The notes under the pieces: model-generated
Seen by the model: the letters and a program-made list of their open reading frames with translations, nothing else
Told to the model about the DNA's origin: nothing
Database searches by the model: none
Assembly: GCA_964553775.1 (NCBI GenBank)
Contig: CAZKLU010000085.1
Location: forward strand, 1 to 6,507
DNA: 6,507 nucleotides
Direction of reading: 5' to 3'
From: RUG626 sp964553775
Lineage (GTDB): Bacteria > Bacillota > Clostridia > Oscillospirales > Oscillospiraceae
Part shown: in pieces, positions 1-5,675 of the stretch
Layout: every line of letters begins with the position of its first letter
How positions within the stretch are numbered: the stretch's first letter is position 1
Position numbers and translations under genes: made by a program

Positions 1-554
1 CCGTAATTCCTGTACAGATAGTAGAAGTCATAGGACTGCATAATCATATAGTTGAACTCAAGGAACGACAGCCCCTTCTCCATGCGCTGCTTGTAACATT
101 CGGCTCTCAGCATATTATTTACAGAGAAGCACGGTCCGACATCGCGCAGCATTTGGATGTAGTTAAGCTCCAGAAGCCAGTCGGCGTTATTTACCATCAC
201 TGCCTTATCATCGCCAACGCCAAATTCTATGAACCTCTCCATCTGACGCTTGAAGCACTCTGCGTTGTGCTTTATATCTCTAATCGTGAGCATACGGCGC
301 ATATCGGTTCTCCCTGACGGGTCGCCAATGAGCGTTGTTCCGCCGCCAATGAGCGCGATTGGCTTGTTTCCCGCCATCTGCAAGCGTTTCATGAGCGTGA
401 GTGCCATGAAGTGTCCCGCTGTGAGGCTGTCAGCCGTGCAGTCAAAGCCGATGTAGAATTTTGCCCTGCCTTCGTTTATGACTTTCTTTATCTCGTCCTC
501 ATCTGTCACCTGCGCGATAAGCCCACGCGCCTTTAATTCATCGTAAATTGTCAT
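1..554 (-). CDS. tyrS: Tyrosyl-tRNA synthetase, N-terminal part (3' end cut by the window edge)
   Basis: Class I aminoacyl-tRNA synthetase that charges tRNA-Tyr with tyrosine in the cytoplasm. I translated 184 complete codons from ATG at 554; the reading frame is open to base 1, so the anticodon-recognition part and the KMSKS loop lie outside the window. Visible landmarks are YIGFDCTADS (residues 34-43), GDPSGRTDMR (77-86), FSVNNML (143-149) and FNYMIMQSYDF (167-177). The residue numbers match Bacillus TyrRS closely: Tyr34, Asp38, Thr40, Asp78, Tyr169, Gln173 and Asp176, which contact tyrosine or ATP in the known structure, are all present. The HxGH signature reads TAGH (45-48), so the first catalytic His is Thr; see findings. 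A GGAAGG ribosome site lies 10 nt before the ATG. The gene starts 21 nt after the ileS stop, so the two are probably co-transcribed. Confidence 0.96.
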   Translation of the reverse strand, partial: MTIYDELKARGLIAQVTDEDEIKKVINEGRAKFYIGFDCTADSLTAGHFMALTLMKRLQMAGNKPIALIGGGTTLIGDPSGRTDMRRMLTIRDIKHNAECFKRQMERFIEFGVGDDKAVMVNNADWLLELNYIQMLRDVGPCFSVNNMLRAECYKQRMEKGLSFLEFNYMIMQSYDFYYLYRNY

Positions 555-575
555 TGGTATATATCCTTCCAAATA

Positions 576-3392
576 TTATAAATCTCTGACAACACTCGCG
601 CACCTTGAACAGAGCTGCGGATGCTCTTTATCACTGCCGACACTCTTCGCCATTGTCCAGCAGCGCACACAGCGTTCATAGCGGCACGGCTCCACCTTTA
701 CCGACACGCCGGGGAAGCTCTCACCCGCCAACGCCGTATCGTCACTGCCGTTTACCACGTTGACATCAGACACGATAAACATCGGGGCTAAGTCTATATC
801 GCTGAGCCTGTCAAAATCATCCTTCGCCGCGTCAGATACATAGAGCGTGACAGCCGCGTCAAGCGGTTTGCCTATCGTCTTGTCGGCGCGTTTAAGCTCC
901 AGTGCCTTCAGAACATCCGAACGCAGCTTTATGAGAAGCTCCCACTTTCTGCTGTCGCTTTCGCTGAACTTTCTTTCGGGGTGCGCCTTTGGCATATCGT
1001 TCAGCATGACGTTTCTTGTATCGTCCGACTTCCTGTGCGGCATAGCCTGCCATATCTCGTCCGCAGTATACGCGAGTATCGGCGCGAGAAGTCTCACAAG
1101 TGAATCGAGTACCGTATATATAGCTGTCTGCGCGCTCCTTCTTGAAAGGCTGTCCGGCGCGTCACAGTAGAGTCTGTCCTTTATAATGTCAAGGTAGAAG
1201 TTTGACATCTCCACAACGCAGAAGTTGTGTATAGCGTATGTCACGGCGTGGAACTCGTACTTCTCGTATGATTCAAGGCACTTTGTTACAAGCTCCTCAA
1301 GCCGCACCATAGCCCACTTGTCAAGCTCGTACATATCCTCAAACGGCACGGTGTTCTCAGGGTCGAAGCCGTCAAGGTTGCCGAGAATATATCTCGCGGT
1401 GTTTCTTATTTTGAGGTACTTGTCGGAAAGCTGCTTGAATATCTTGTCGGAGCAGCGCATCTCCTGTCTGTAATCAGCCGAAGCCGCCCAGAGACGCACA
1501 ATGTCCGCGCCGTACTTCTTGAATACATCTGCGGGGTCAACGCCGTTTCCGAGGGATTTGTGCATAGTCCTGCCCTCGCCGTCAACAGTCCAGCCGTGGG
1601 TCAGAACGGTTCTATAAGGACTTTTACCCTTCACGGCAACCGCTGTCAGCAGACTTGACTGGAACCAGCCGCGATACTGGTCGTTGCCCTCCATATACAT
1701 ATCCGCGGGCCACACGCCAGGGGAATCAAGCTCCATAGACGCTATATGTGTTGAGCCGGAATCGAACCAGCCATCGAGTGTGTCAGTCTCTTTCGTGAAC
1801 TCTCCTGTGGAGCCGCAGTACGGGCATTTGAACCCATCGGGCAGAAGCTCACTCGCGTCAAGCTCGAACCATGCGTTGGAGCCTTTCTCTCTGAATATAT
1901 CGGACACTTTATTTATAGTTTCCTCAGTGCATACGGGTTTTCCGCAGTCTGAGCAGTAGTACACGGGAATTGGCAGTCCCCAGTGACGCTGACGCGAAAT
2001 GCACCAGTCGGAGCGTTCGCGGATCATCGACACTATGCGGTCGTGACCCCACTCAGGTATCCACTCCACTGAATCCGCCGCCGCTACAGCCTCCTCCTTG
2101 AAAGCGTCAACGGAGCAGAACCACTGGTCGGTCGCTCTGAATATTATCGGCTTCTTGCAACGCCAGCAGTGCGGGTATGAGTGCGTTATATTCTCAGACG
2201 CGAGTATCGCGCCGCACTCCACGAGGTCGTTGAATATAGGCTCATGCGCCTTGAGAACGCTCAATCCCTCGTATTTTCCGGCCGCGGCTGTGAACAGTCC
2301 TCTGTCATCGACGTTCACAACAAGGTCGCGTCCTGACGGTATCTGCGGATAGTTGCGGCACACGTTGAAGTCGTCCGCGCCATAAGCTGGTGCTGTGTGT
2401 ACGCAGCCTGTACCGGCGTCAAGAGTAACGTGTTCGCCCAGTATTACAAGCGATGTCTGGTCATAGAGCGGGTGTTTCGCCGTTATAAGCTCCAGTTCCG
2501 CGCCCTTGAATGTCGCGAGAATACTGTCAATCGTAAGTCCCGCTTTCTGCAGCACTGACGGCGCAAGCTCCTTTGCCATTATATAGCACTCGCCGTTAGA
2601 GGCTTTTATGAGGTCATAGTCATACGCGGGGTTCAGACATATAGCCAAATTGCCCGGTATTGTCCATGTGGTTGTTGTCCAGATTACGAAGTATATATTG
2701 TCAAGGGGCGCGTACTGAGAGAGCTTTCCCAAATCGTCCTCGACACGGAATTTTACAAATATAGTCGTTACAGGGTCTTCCGCGTACTCAATCTCCGCCT
2801 CCGCGAGAGCTGTCTCATCGTTCGGGCACCAGTAGACCGGTTTCTTGCCCTTATAGATGTAACCTTTTTCGTACATCGTTCCGAAGACTTTGACTTCCTC
2901 CGCCTCGAATTTCGGGTCCATCGTCAGATACGGGTGTTCCCAGTCTCCGACAACGCCGAGACGCTTGAAACCGTCACGCTGGATATTGACGAAGTTCTCC
3001 GCGAACTCCTGACACGCGCTGCGAAACTCAGGTATGCTCATCTTTTTGCGGTTGAGCTTCTGCTTCTTTATGATAGCGGACTCTATCGGCATACCGTGGT
3101 TATCCCAGCCGGGGGTGTAGGGTGTTTTATAGCCTGTCATGCTCTTATAGCGGACTATGAAATCCTTAATGCACTTATTGAGCGCGTGACCCATGTGCAG
3201 GTTGCCGTTTGAAAACGGAGGACCATCATGAAGTATATAGAGCGGTTTGCCCTCGTTTCTTTTGAGCATTTCGCCGTATAAGTCAAGCTCCTCCCAGCGT
3301 TTCATCATGTCAGGCTCCCTCTTTGGAAGCGACGCTCGCATTGGGAAGTCTGTTTTTGGCAGATTTACTGTTTTGTTATAATCCTGTGACAT
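576..3392 (-). CDS. ileS: Isoleucyl-tRNA synthetase, full length (938 aa)
   Basis: Cytoplasmic class I synthetase that activates isoleucine, charges tRNA-Ile and edits mischarged valine. Domains in order: N-terminal Rossmann half with HMGH (66-69, the HIGH motif) and GWDNHGMPIE (95-104); CP1 editing domain with WTTTTWTIPGN (238-248) and GTGCVHTAPAYGADD (327-341); WCISRQRHWGLP (463-474); a zinc-ribbon-like insert (Cys480, Cys483, Cys523, Cys526); DGWFDSGS (540-547); GNDQYRGWF (569-577); the KMSKS loop as TMHKSLGN (609-616); an anticodon-binding helical region; and a C-terminal zinc finger (Cys908, Cys911, Cys928, Cys931). Length and the C-terminal zinc knuckle fit the bacterial type 1 (mupirocin-sensitive) form rather than the eukaryote-like type 2. 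The ATG at 3392 has an AGAGAGG site 7 nt upstream. No T-box is visible in the 147-nt leader. Position directly after divIVA is the usual Gram-positive order. Confidence 0.99.
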   Translation of the reverse strand: MSQDYNKTVNLPKTDFPMRASLPKREPDMMKRWEELDLYGEMLKRNEGKPLYILHDGPPFSNGNLHMGHALNKCIKDFIVRYKSMTGYKTPYTPGWDNHGMPIESAIIKKQKLNRKKMSIPEFRSACQEFAENFVNIQRDGFKRLGVVGDWEHPYLTMDPKFEAEEVKVFGTMYEKGYIYKGKKPVYWCPNDETALAEAEIEYAEDPVTTIFVKFRVEDDLGKLSQYAPLDNIYFVIWTTTTWTIPGNLAICLNPAYDYDLIKASNGECYIMAKELAPSVLQKAGLTIDSILATFKGAELELITAKHPLYDQTSLVILGEHVTLDAGTGCVHTAPAYGADDFNVCRNYPQIPSGRDLVVNVDDRGLFTAAAGKYEGLSVLKAHEPIFNDLVECGAILASENITHSYPHCWRCKKPIIFRATDQWFCSVDAFKEEAVAAADSVEWIPEWGHDRIVSMIRERSDWCISRQRHWGLPIPVYYCSDCGKPVCTEETINKVSDIFREKGSNAWFELDASELLPDGFKCPYCGSTGEFTKETDTLDGWFDSGSTHIASMELDSPGVWPADMYMEGNDQYRGWFQSSLLTAVAVKGKSPYRTVLTHGWTVDGEGRTMHKSLGNGVDPADVFKKYGADIVRLWAASADYRQEMRCSDKIFKQLSDKYLKIRNTARYILGNLDGFDPENTVPFEDMYELDKWAMVRLEELVTKCLESYEKYEFHAVTYAIHNFCVVEMSNFYLDIIKDRLYCDAPDSLSRRSAQTAIYTVLDSLVRLLAPILAYTADEIWQAMPHRKSDDTRNVMLNDMPKAHPERKFSESDSRKWELLIKLRSDVLKALELKRADKTIGKPLDAAVTLYVSDAAKDDFDRLSDIDLAPMFIVSDVNVVNGSDDTALAGESFPGVSVKVEPCRYERCVRCWTMAKSVGSDKEHPQLCSRCASVVRDL

Positions 3393-3457
3393 CTCTATTC
3401 CTCTCTTTATACTTCATTTCGCATACCGTAAGGTACACTTGAAATTGAAAAGCCTTT

Positions 3458-3468
3458 CGGCAGTGCCG
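3458..3468. repeat. Palindrome CGGCAGTGCCG in the ileS leader
   Basis: An 11-bp odd-centred palindrome (CGGCA-G-TGCCG) lies 66 nt upstream of the ileS start. It is the core of the 13-bp palindrome found twice upstream of divIVA. It also overlaps a GTGCC/GGCAC inverted repeat (3463-3467 with 3474-3478). Its role is unknown: it could be an operator, a dispersed extragenic palindrome, or an RNA hairpin element. Confidence 0.6.
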
Positions 3469-3490
3469 CGCATGGCACAAGTTTTTTCCC

Positions 3491-3535
3491 GTAAACACGC
3501 CGTGCCGATCGGGCTTGCGGGTACAGCGGCTTTAC
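3491..3535. repeat. Inverted repeat between divIVA and ileS
   Basis: GTAAA(CAC)GCCG at 3491-3502 pairs with CGGCTTTAC at 3527-3535, giving nine base pairs with a 3-nt bulge. Within it is the 8-bp palindrome CCGATCGG (3505-3512). It sits just after the divIVA stop. On the minus strand it is followed by an A-run rather than a U-run, so it does not look like an intrinsic terminator. Transcription from divIVA into ileS therefore seems possible. Confidence 0.4.
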
Positions 3536-3539
3536 GCCA

Positions 3540-4526
3540 CTATGCGTTATCCTGACTGCGGCTTTTGCGCTTATTCGACTTATTGTTCTGCTCCTGATAG
3601 TTTACGCCGAACTGAAGATCTGTAAAGTCAAACTTGGGTCTTGACGGGGCTTCAGGATCTCCAACCGTTGCCGTGCCGGACGCGAGAGCCGCCGCCTGCT
3701 GCGCTCTTCTTATAGCGTCTATATCGAACCGTCTCGTCTCCGCGCTGAGGTCAGTCTGCGGCGGAGTTTCCGAGGGCGTGTTATCATTAAAAAGGCTTAT
3801 AGTCTCCCCCTCTTCCGGCTTCTCATACAGTATTCTTGTCTCCATATCAGAAGCCTTGCGAGGCTGTGCGGGAGCATCGTTTTTATCAGGTATTTCCGTT
3901 TCACCGTATGGTTCGCGTTCAGGCTCGGCGGAACCACCTTGCAGCACTTCATCAGGAAGCTCTATCCGCGTATCCGGTATATCGTCTATCACTGACGCGG
4001 CGGGTTCCGGTTCGGGGGAACGCGCCGGACCCGTGACAGGTTCTCTGTGAGCGACAGGCGGGTCTATAACATCTACTGTAACACCGCCGAGCTTGTCAAG
4101 AAAAAGAGAGTACTGCTCTATTATCTTGCGCGACGCTGTAACAAACTCCGCTGTCTTTGCCTTAGCCGCTTCAAGTCTCGTATACTCGTCGGTAAGCTCC
4201 TTCTGCGCGTTCTCACGCAGCTCATCGGCAGCACGCGAAGCGTCGGCTATCATATCATCGCATTTTGTCTTAGTGCTGTCGGTCATGGTGTCGCTCATTT
4301 TCTGAGCGGTCAAAAGTGCCATACGCATGGCATCCTCGGTGGAACGATACTCCTCGACTTTTTCAACGAGTACCTTCAGTTTTGCCTTGAGCGAGCTGTT
4401 TTCTTTATACAGCGCGGTGTAGCTCTTGGTCACATCCTCTAAAAAGTCGTCAACAGAGGTCATATCATAGCCCCCGAACACGGCTTTTGGAAATTCCATC
4501 TCGTCTATGTCCTTCGGTGTCAACAT
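3540..4526 (-). CDS. divIVA: DivIVA-family cell division / polarity scaffold protein (328 aa)
   Basis: Coiled-coil scaffold that binds curved membrane at septa and poles and recruits division or cell-wall partners. The N-terminal domain starts MLTPKDIDEMEF and contains FGGYDMTSVDDFLEDV (17-32), the DivIVA lipid-binding head. Phe17 is kept, but the Arg next to it in Bacillus DivIVA is Gly here. Residues about 34-145 form a charged helical coiled coil. Residues about 155-265 are an acidic, proline-rich, probably disordered linker. Near the C-terminus are KFDFTDLQFGVNY (298-310) and a basic tail with KSNKRKSR. At 328 aa it is about twice the length of Bacillus DivIVA (around 164 aa), mostly because of the linker. 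The start is chosen by the LTPxDI match and an in-frame TAA just upstream. Ribosome-site spacing is poor (GGAGGG about 20 nt away, AAAGGG 14 nt), whereas Met10 has AAGGA 10 nt before it; family similarity still favours 4526. Confidence 0.95.
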   Translation of the reverse strand: MLTPKDIDEMEFPKAVFGGYDMTSVDDFLEDVTKSYTALYKENSSLKAKLKVLVEKVEEYRSTEDAMRMALLTAQKMSDTMTDSTKTKCDDMIADASRAADELRENAQKELTDEYTRLEAAKAKTAEFVTASRKIIEQYSLFLDKLGGVTVDVIDPPVAHREPVTGPARSPEPEPAASVIDDIPDTRIELPDEVLQGGSAEPEREPYGETEIPDKNDAPAQPRKASDMETRILYEKPEEGETISLFNDNTPSETPPQTDLSAETRRFDIDAIRRAQQAAALASGTATVGDPEAPSRPKFDFTDLQFGVNYQEQNNKSNKRKSRSQDNA

Positions 4527-4561
4527 ATCTGCTTATCCAACCCTTTCCCTCCGGTTTATAC

Positions 4562-4589
4562 TCAAAGCCGGAATGAATTTCGGCTTTGA
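4562..4589. repeat. Strong hairpin just upstream of divIVA
   Basis: TCAAAGCCG (4562-4570) pairs perfectly with CGGCTTTGA (4581-4589). The stem continues inward with a G-T wobble and A-T pairs to about 13 bp around a very tight loop. On the minus strand it ends 36 nt before the divIVA ATG, a few bases ahead of the GGAGGG site. No U-run follows on either strand, so it is not a typical terminator. It could be a 5' UTR structure affecting divIVA translation or stability, or a protein-binding site. Confidence 0.7.
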
Positions 4590-4609
4590 AAATGGTGCAG
4601 AAATTTCGC

Positions 4610-4622
4610 GCGGCAGTGCCGC
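4610..4622. repeat. Palindrome GCGGCAGTGCCGC, divIVA-proximal copy
   Basis: A 13-bp palindrome with 6-bp arms around a central G, 84 nt upstream of the divIVA start. It is identical to the copy at 4647-4659, centre to centre 37 bp, with an AT-rich 24-bp spacer between them. An 11-bp core of the same sequence recurs in the ileS leader. This fits a two-site operator or a dispersed repeat family. Confidence 0.7.
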
Positions 4623-4628
4623 ACATAA

Positions 4629-4657
4629 AATATATAACAGGTTAAAGCGGCAGTGCC
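4629..4657 (-). promoter_or_regulatory. Possible divIVA promoter between two palindromes
   Basis: On the minus strand TATATT (4634-4629) matches five of six bases of the -10 consensus and lies in a short AT-rich island. A 17-bp spacer would put the -35 hexamer at 4657-4652 (GGCACT), which is a poor match and falls inside the upstream palindrome. If used, transcription would start near 4622 and give a leader of roughly 95 nt carrying the second palindrome and the hairpin at 4562-4589. The call rests only on the -10-like sequence and the layout, so it is tentative. Confidence 0.25.
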
Positions 4658-4659
4658 GC
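4647..4659. repeat. Palindrome GCGGCAGTGCCGC, divIVA-distal copy
   Basis: Exact second copy of the 13-bp palindrome at 4610-4622. Seen from divIVA it lies on the far side of the AT-rich -10-like sequence. Flanking bases differ between the copies, so the conserved unit is the palindrome itself. Confidence 0.7.
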
Positions 4660-4661
4660 CG

Positions 4662-4707
4662 CAGGGCTTATTGTTCCCGCGCAAGCGGATATGTTCAGAA
4701 AGCCCTG
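4662..4707. repeat. Nested inverted repeat
   Basis: CAGGGCTT (4662-4669) pairs perfectly with AAGCCCTG (4700-4707). Inside is CCGC-GCAA-GCGG (4677-4688), a 4-bp stem with a GNRA-type loop if read on the plus strand. The 9-base direct repeat TGTTCCCGC occurs at 4672-4680 and 4706-4714. No U-run follows on either strand. It may be RNA structure or a repeat remnant; function unknown. Confidence 0.45.
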
Positions 4708-4737
4708 TTCCCGCAAATCTTAGCCGCAAGTTCTCTG

Positions 4738-4758
4738 CTCAAAGCCGAAATCCGGCTT
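4738..4758. repeat. CTCAAAGCCG repeat with short hairpin
   Basis: CTCAAAGCCG at 4738-4747 repeats exactly the bases at 4561-4570. In both places it opens a hairpin with a CGGCTT arm: here AAGCCG (4742-4747) pairs with CGGCTT (4753-4758) around a 5-nt loop. This suggests a duplicated, diverged element 177 bp upstream of the stronger hairpin near divIVA. Confidence 0.45.
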
Positions 4759-4880
4759 ATAAGTCTTTACCCGAATCAGCGCACCGCTTTCCGGCGCGTG
4801 AATTAACAAAATATATTCAGAAGCAAAGCCGCAAAAAATTTTATCGCAAAGACTGAACTTTTTTCAGACCATAAAATCCG

Positions 4881-4960
4881 CTGTCAGCTTTTATTCGCGG
4901 CTATTCCGTACACACGGCGTTGATATTTTGTCTCCATATATTCACGCGGCTTGCTGACAG
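4881..4960. repeat. Long-range inverted repeat CTGTCAGC / GCTGACAG
   Basis: CTGTCAGC (4881-4888) and GCTGACAG (4953-4960) are perfect 8-bp complements enclosing 64 nt. Inside lies a small CCGT/ACGG stem (4906-4917). The heptamer CGCGGCT occurs twice within (4896-4902 and 4945-4951). It could fold as an RNA domain, but an 8-bp match at this distance can arise by chance. Confidence 0.3.
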
Positions 4961-5052
4961 GGAGAATATAACGCTCACAGGCTTTCGCACAGGAAGCAAA
5001 TACACTCATTGGTATAAATTTCCCGACTTTATGGTGAAACCATTTGATGCTG

Positions 5053-5075
5053 AAAAAAAGAGCCTCTCACGGTTC
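5053..5075 (-). terminator. Weak candidate terminator downstream of sepF
   Basis: On the minus strand, GAACC and GGCTC form a 5-bp stem with one mismatch and a 6-nt loop, followed directly by seven T residues (5059-5053). It lies about 120 nt past the sepF stop. The T-tract is good but the stem is poor. If real, it would end the yggS-sepF transcript and make divIVA depend on its own promoter. Confidence 0.3.
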
Positions 5076-5104
5076 CGCAAAACATTAAAGCGAAAAATCA
5101 CATT

Positions 5105-5125
5105 CCGAAGAGCGAGTTCCTTCGG
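5105..5125. repeat. Hairpin CCGAAG / CTTCGG downstream of sepF
   Basis: CCGAAG (5105-5110) pairs with CTTCGG (5120-5125) around a 9-nt loop. On the minus strand five T residues begin 7 nt after the stem, too far for a classical intrinsic terminator. It could act with the T-tract structure at 5053-5075. Confidence 0.35.
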
Positions 5126-5196
5126 TGTTCGGTTTGGCTTCCATGCCGCGCACTGTCAAAATACTCCCGTGCTGCTTTCGATGTGGCGATCCTGGC

Positions 5197-5664
5197 TTAA
5201 AAATACACGCCTTTATTCTCCAGCTCGTCCATAAGATCTCCCATGAGATCTACATTATACGGTGTTATAAGGTAAGTATTGACGGCTACCTTCTTGATTT
5301 TACCGTCCTGAGCGTAGGCAACGCCGGAAAGAAAGTCAATAAGCCGTCTTGCTACATCCTTTCCCGTCTGCTCAAGGTTCAGTACCACTGTGCGCTTCTC
5401 CCTTAAATGGTCGGCAATATCCGCCGCCGCCTCGAACTGCTCCGGTTTTACAAGCACAACCTGAAGCTGTGTTGTAGCGTGAATATTCACAACCTTGTTG
5501 GAATCACGCCTGTCATCGCCGTAGCCATTACTTGCGGGACGCGGAGACGCTGTTCTCGGCGTTACAGGTATTCGGTCGGGTGCGCGTGGAGTAAAGTCCT
5601 CAAATTCATCTTCCTCGTCGTCATACGGACGTGCCAGTTTCTTCAATTCACTCAAAAAACCCAT
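5197..5664 (-). CDS. sepF: SepF, FtsZ-anchoring cell division protein (155 aa)
   Basis: Cytoplasmic division protein that anchors FtsZ filaments to the membrane and helps align the septum. The N-terminus MGFLSELKKLA can form the membrane-binding amphipathic helix. Residues about 14-56 are a charged then proline-rich flexible linker. The SepF core runs from about 57 to 150, with VVLNLE (93-98), RRLIDFLSG (106-114), VAVNTYLITPYNV (126-138) and a short C-terminal helix. Length is typical of the family. The start is supported by AGGAG 8 nt before the ATG. That site overlaps the yggS stop (TAGGAG), and the genes are only 11 nt apart, so translation is probably coupled. The next gene in Bacillus, ylmG, is absent; a 670-bp gap follows. 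Confidence 0.97.
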   Translation of the reverse strand: MGFLSELKKLARPYDDEEDEFEDFTPRAPDRIPVTPRTASPRPASNGYGDDRRDSNKVVNIHATTQLQVVLVKPEQFEAAADIADHLREKRTVVLNLEQTGKDVARRLIDFLSGVAYAQDGKIKKVAVNTYLITPYNVDLMGDLMDELENKGVYF

Positions 5665-5675
5665 TTACAAGTCTC

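Larger units (their letters stand above)
4527..5196. other. 670-bp non-coding gap between sepF and divIVA
   Basis: This stretch sits where ylmG and ylmH normally lie. I read both strands and found no recognisable YlmG membrane segment or YlmH S4 RNA-binding motif, intact or degraded. The open frames present lack ribosome sites and family motifs. No tRNA, RNase P, tmRNA, SRP or T-box core was seen. It contains a series of inverted repeats, listed separately, a possible terminator on its sepF side and a possible promoter on its divIVA side. It may be a regulatory spacer, an unannotated RNA, or eroded sequence; I cannot choose between these from sequence alone. Confidence 0.7.

Noticed and set aside
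250..456. 68-codon plus-strand open frame inside tyrS
   Set aside because: Antisense shadow of the conserved TyrRS catalytic domain.
1753..1773. Minus-strand GGTTCGATTCC, which resembles a tRNA T-arm
   Set aside because: It is the codons for the IleRS motif GWFDSGS (residues 541-547); there is no matching acceptor, D or anticodon arm.
847..3212. Several plus-strand open frames of 80-110 codons inside ileS
   Set aside because: They are antisense shadows of a full-length, well-conserved synthetase gene and lack ribosome sites or domains.
3491..3535. Terminator between divIVA and ileS
   Set aside because: The inverted repeat there is followed by an A-run, not a U-run, on the coding strand.
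3634..4442. Plus-strand open frames of 66-138 codons opposite divIVA
   Set aside because: They result from the biased codon content of the proline/acid-rich linker and the coiled coil; no independent coding evidence.
4507..4806. 99-codon plus-strand open frame starting inside divIVA antisense
   Set aside because: It spans the divIVA start region and several palindromes, has no ribosome site and no family motif. The palindromic repeats explain its composition.
5146..5158. TTGACA on the minus strand downstream of sepF as a promoter -35 element
   Set aside because: No -10-like hexamer occurs 16-18 bp downstream; the sequence there is CAAACC and G+C rich.
4920..5234. 104-codon plus-strand open frame across the gap and into the sepF 3' end
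   Set aside because: It starts with TTG without a ribosome site, overlaps sepF antisense, runs against all neighbours and shows no recognisable domain. Most likely a chance open frame.
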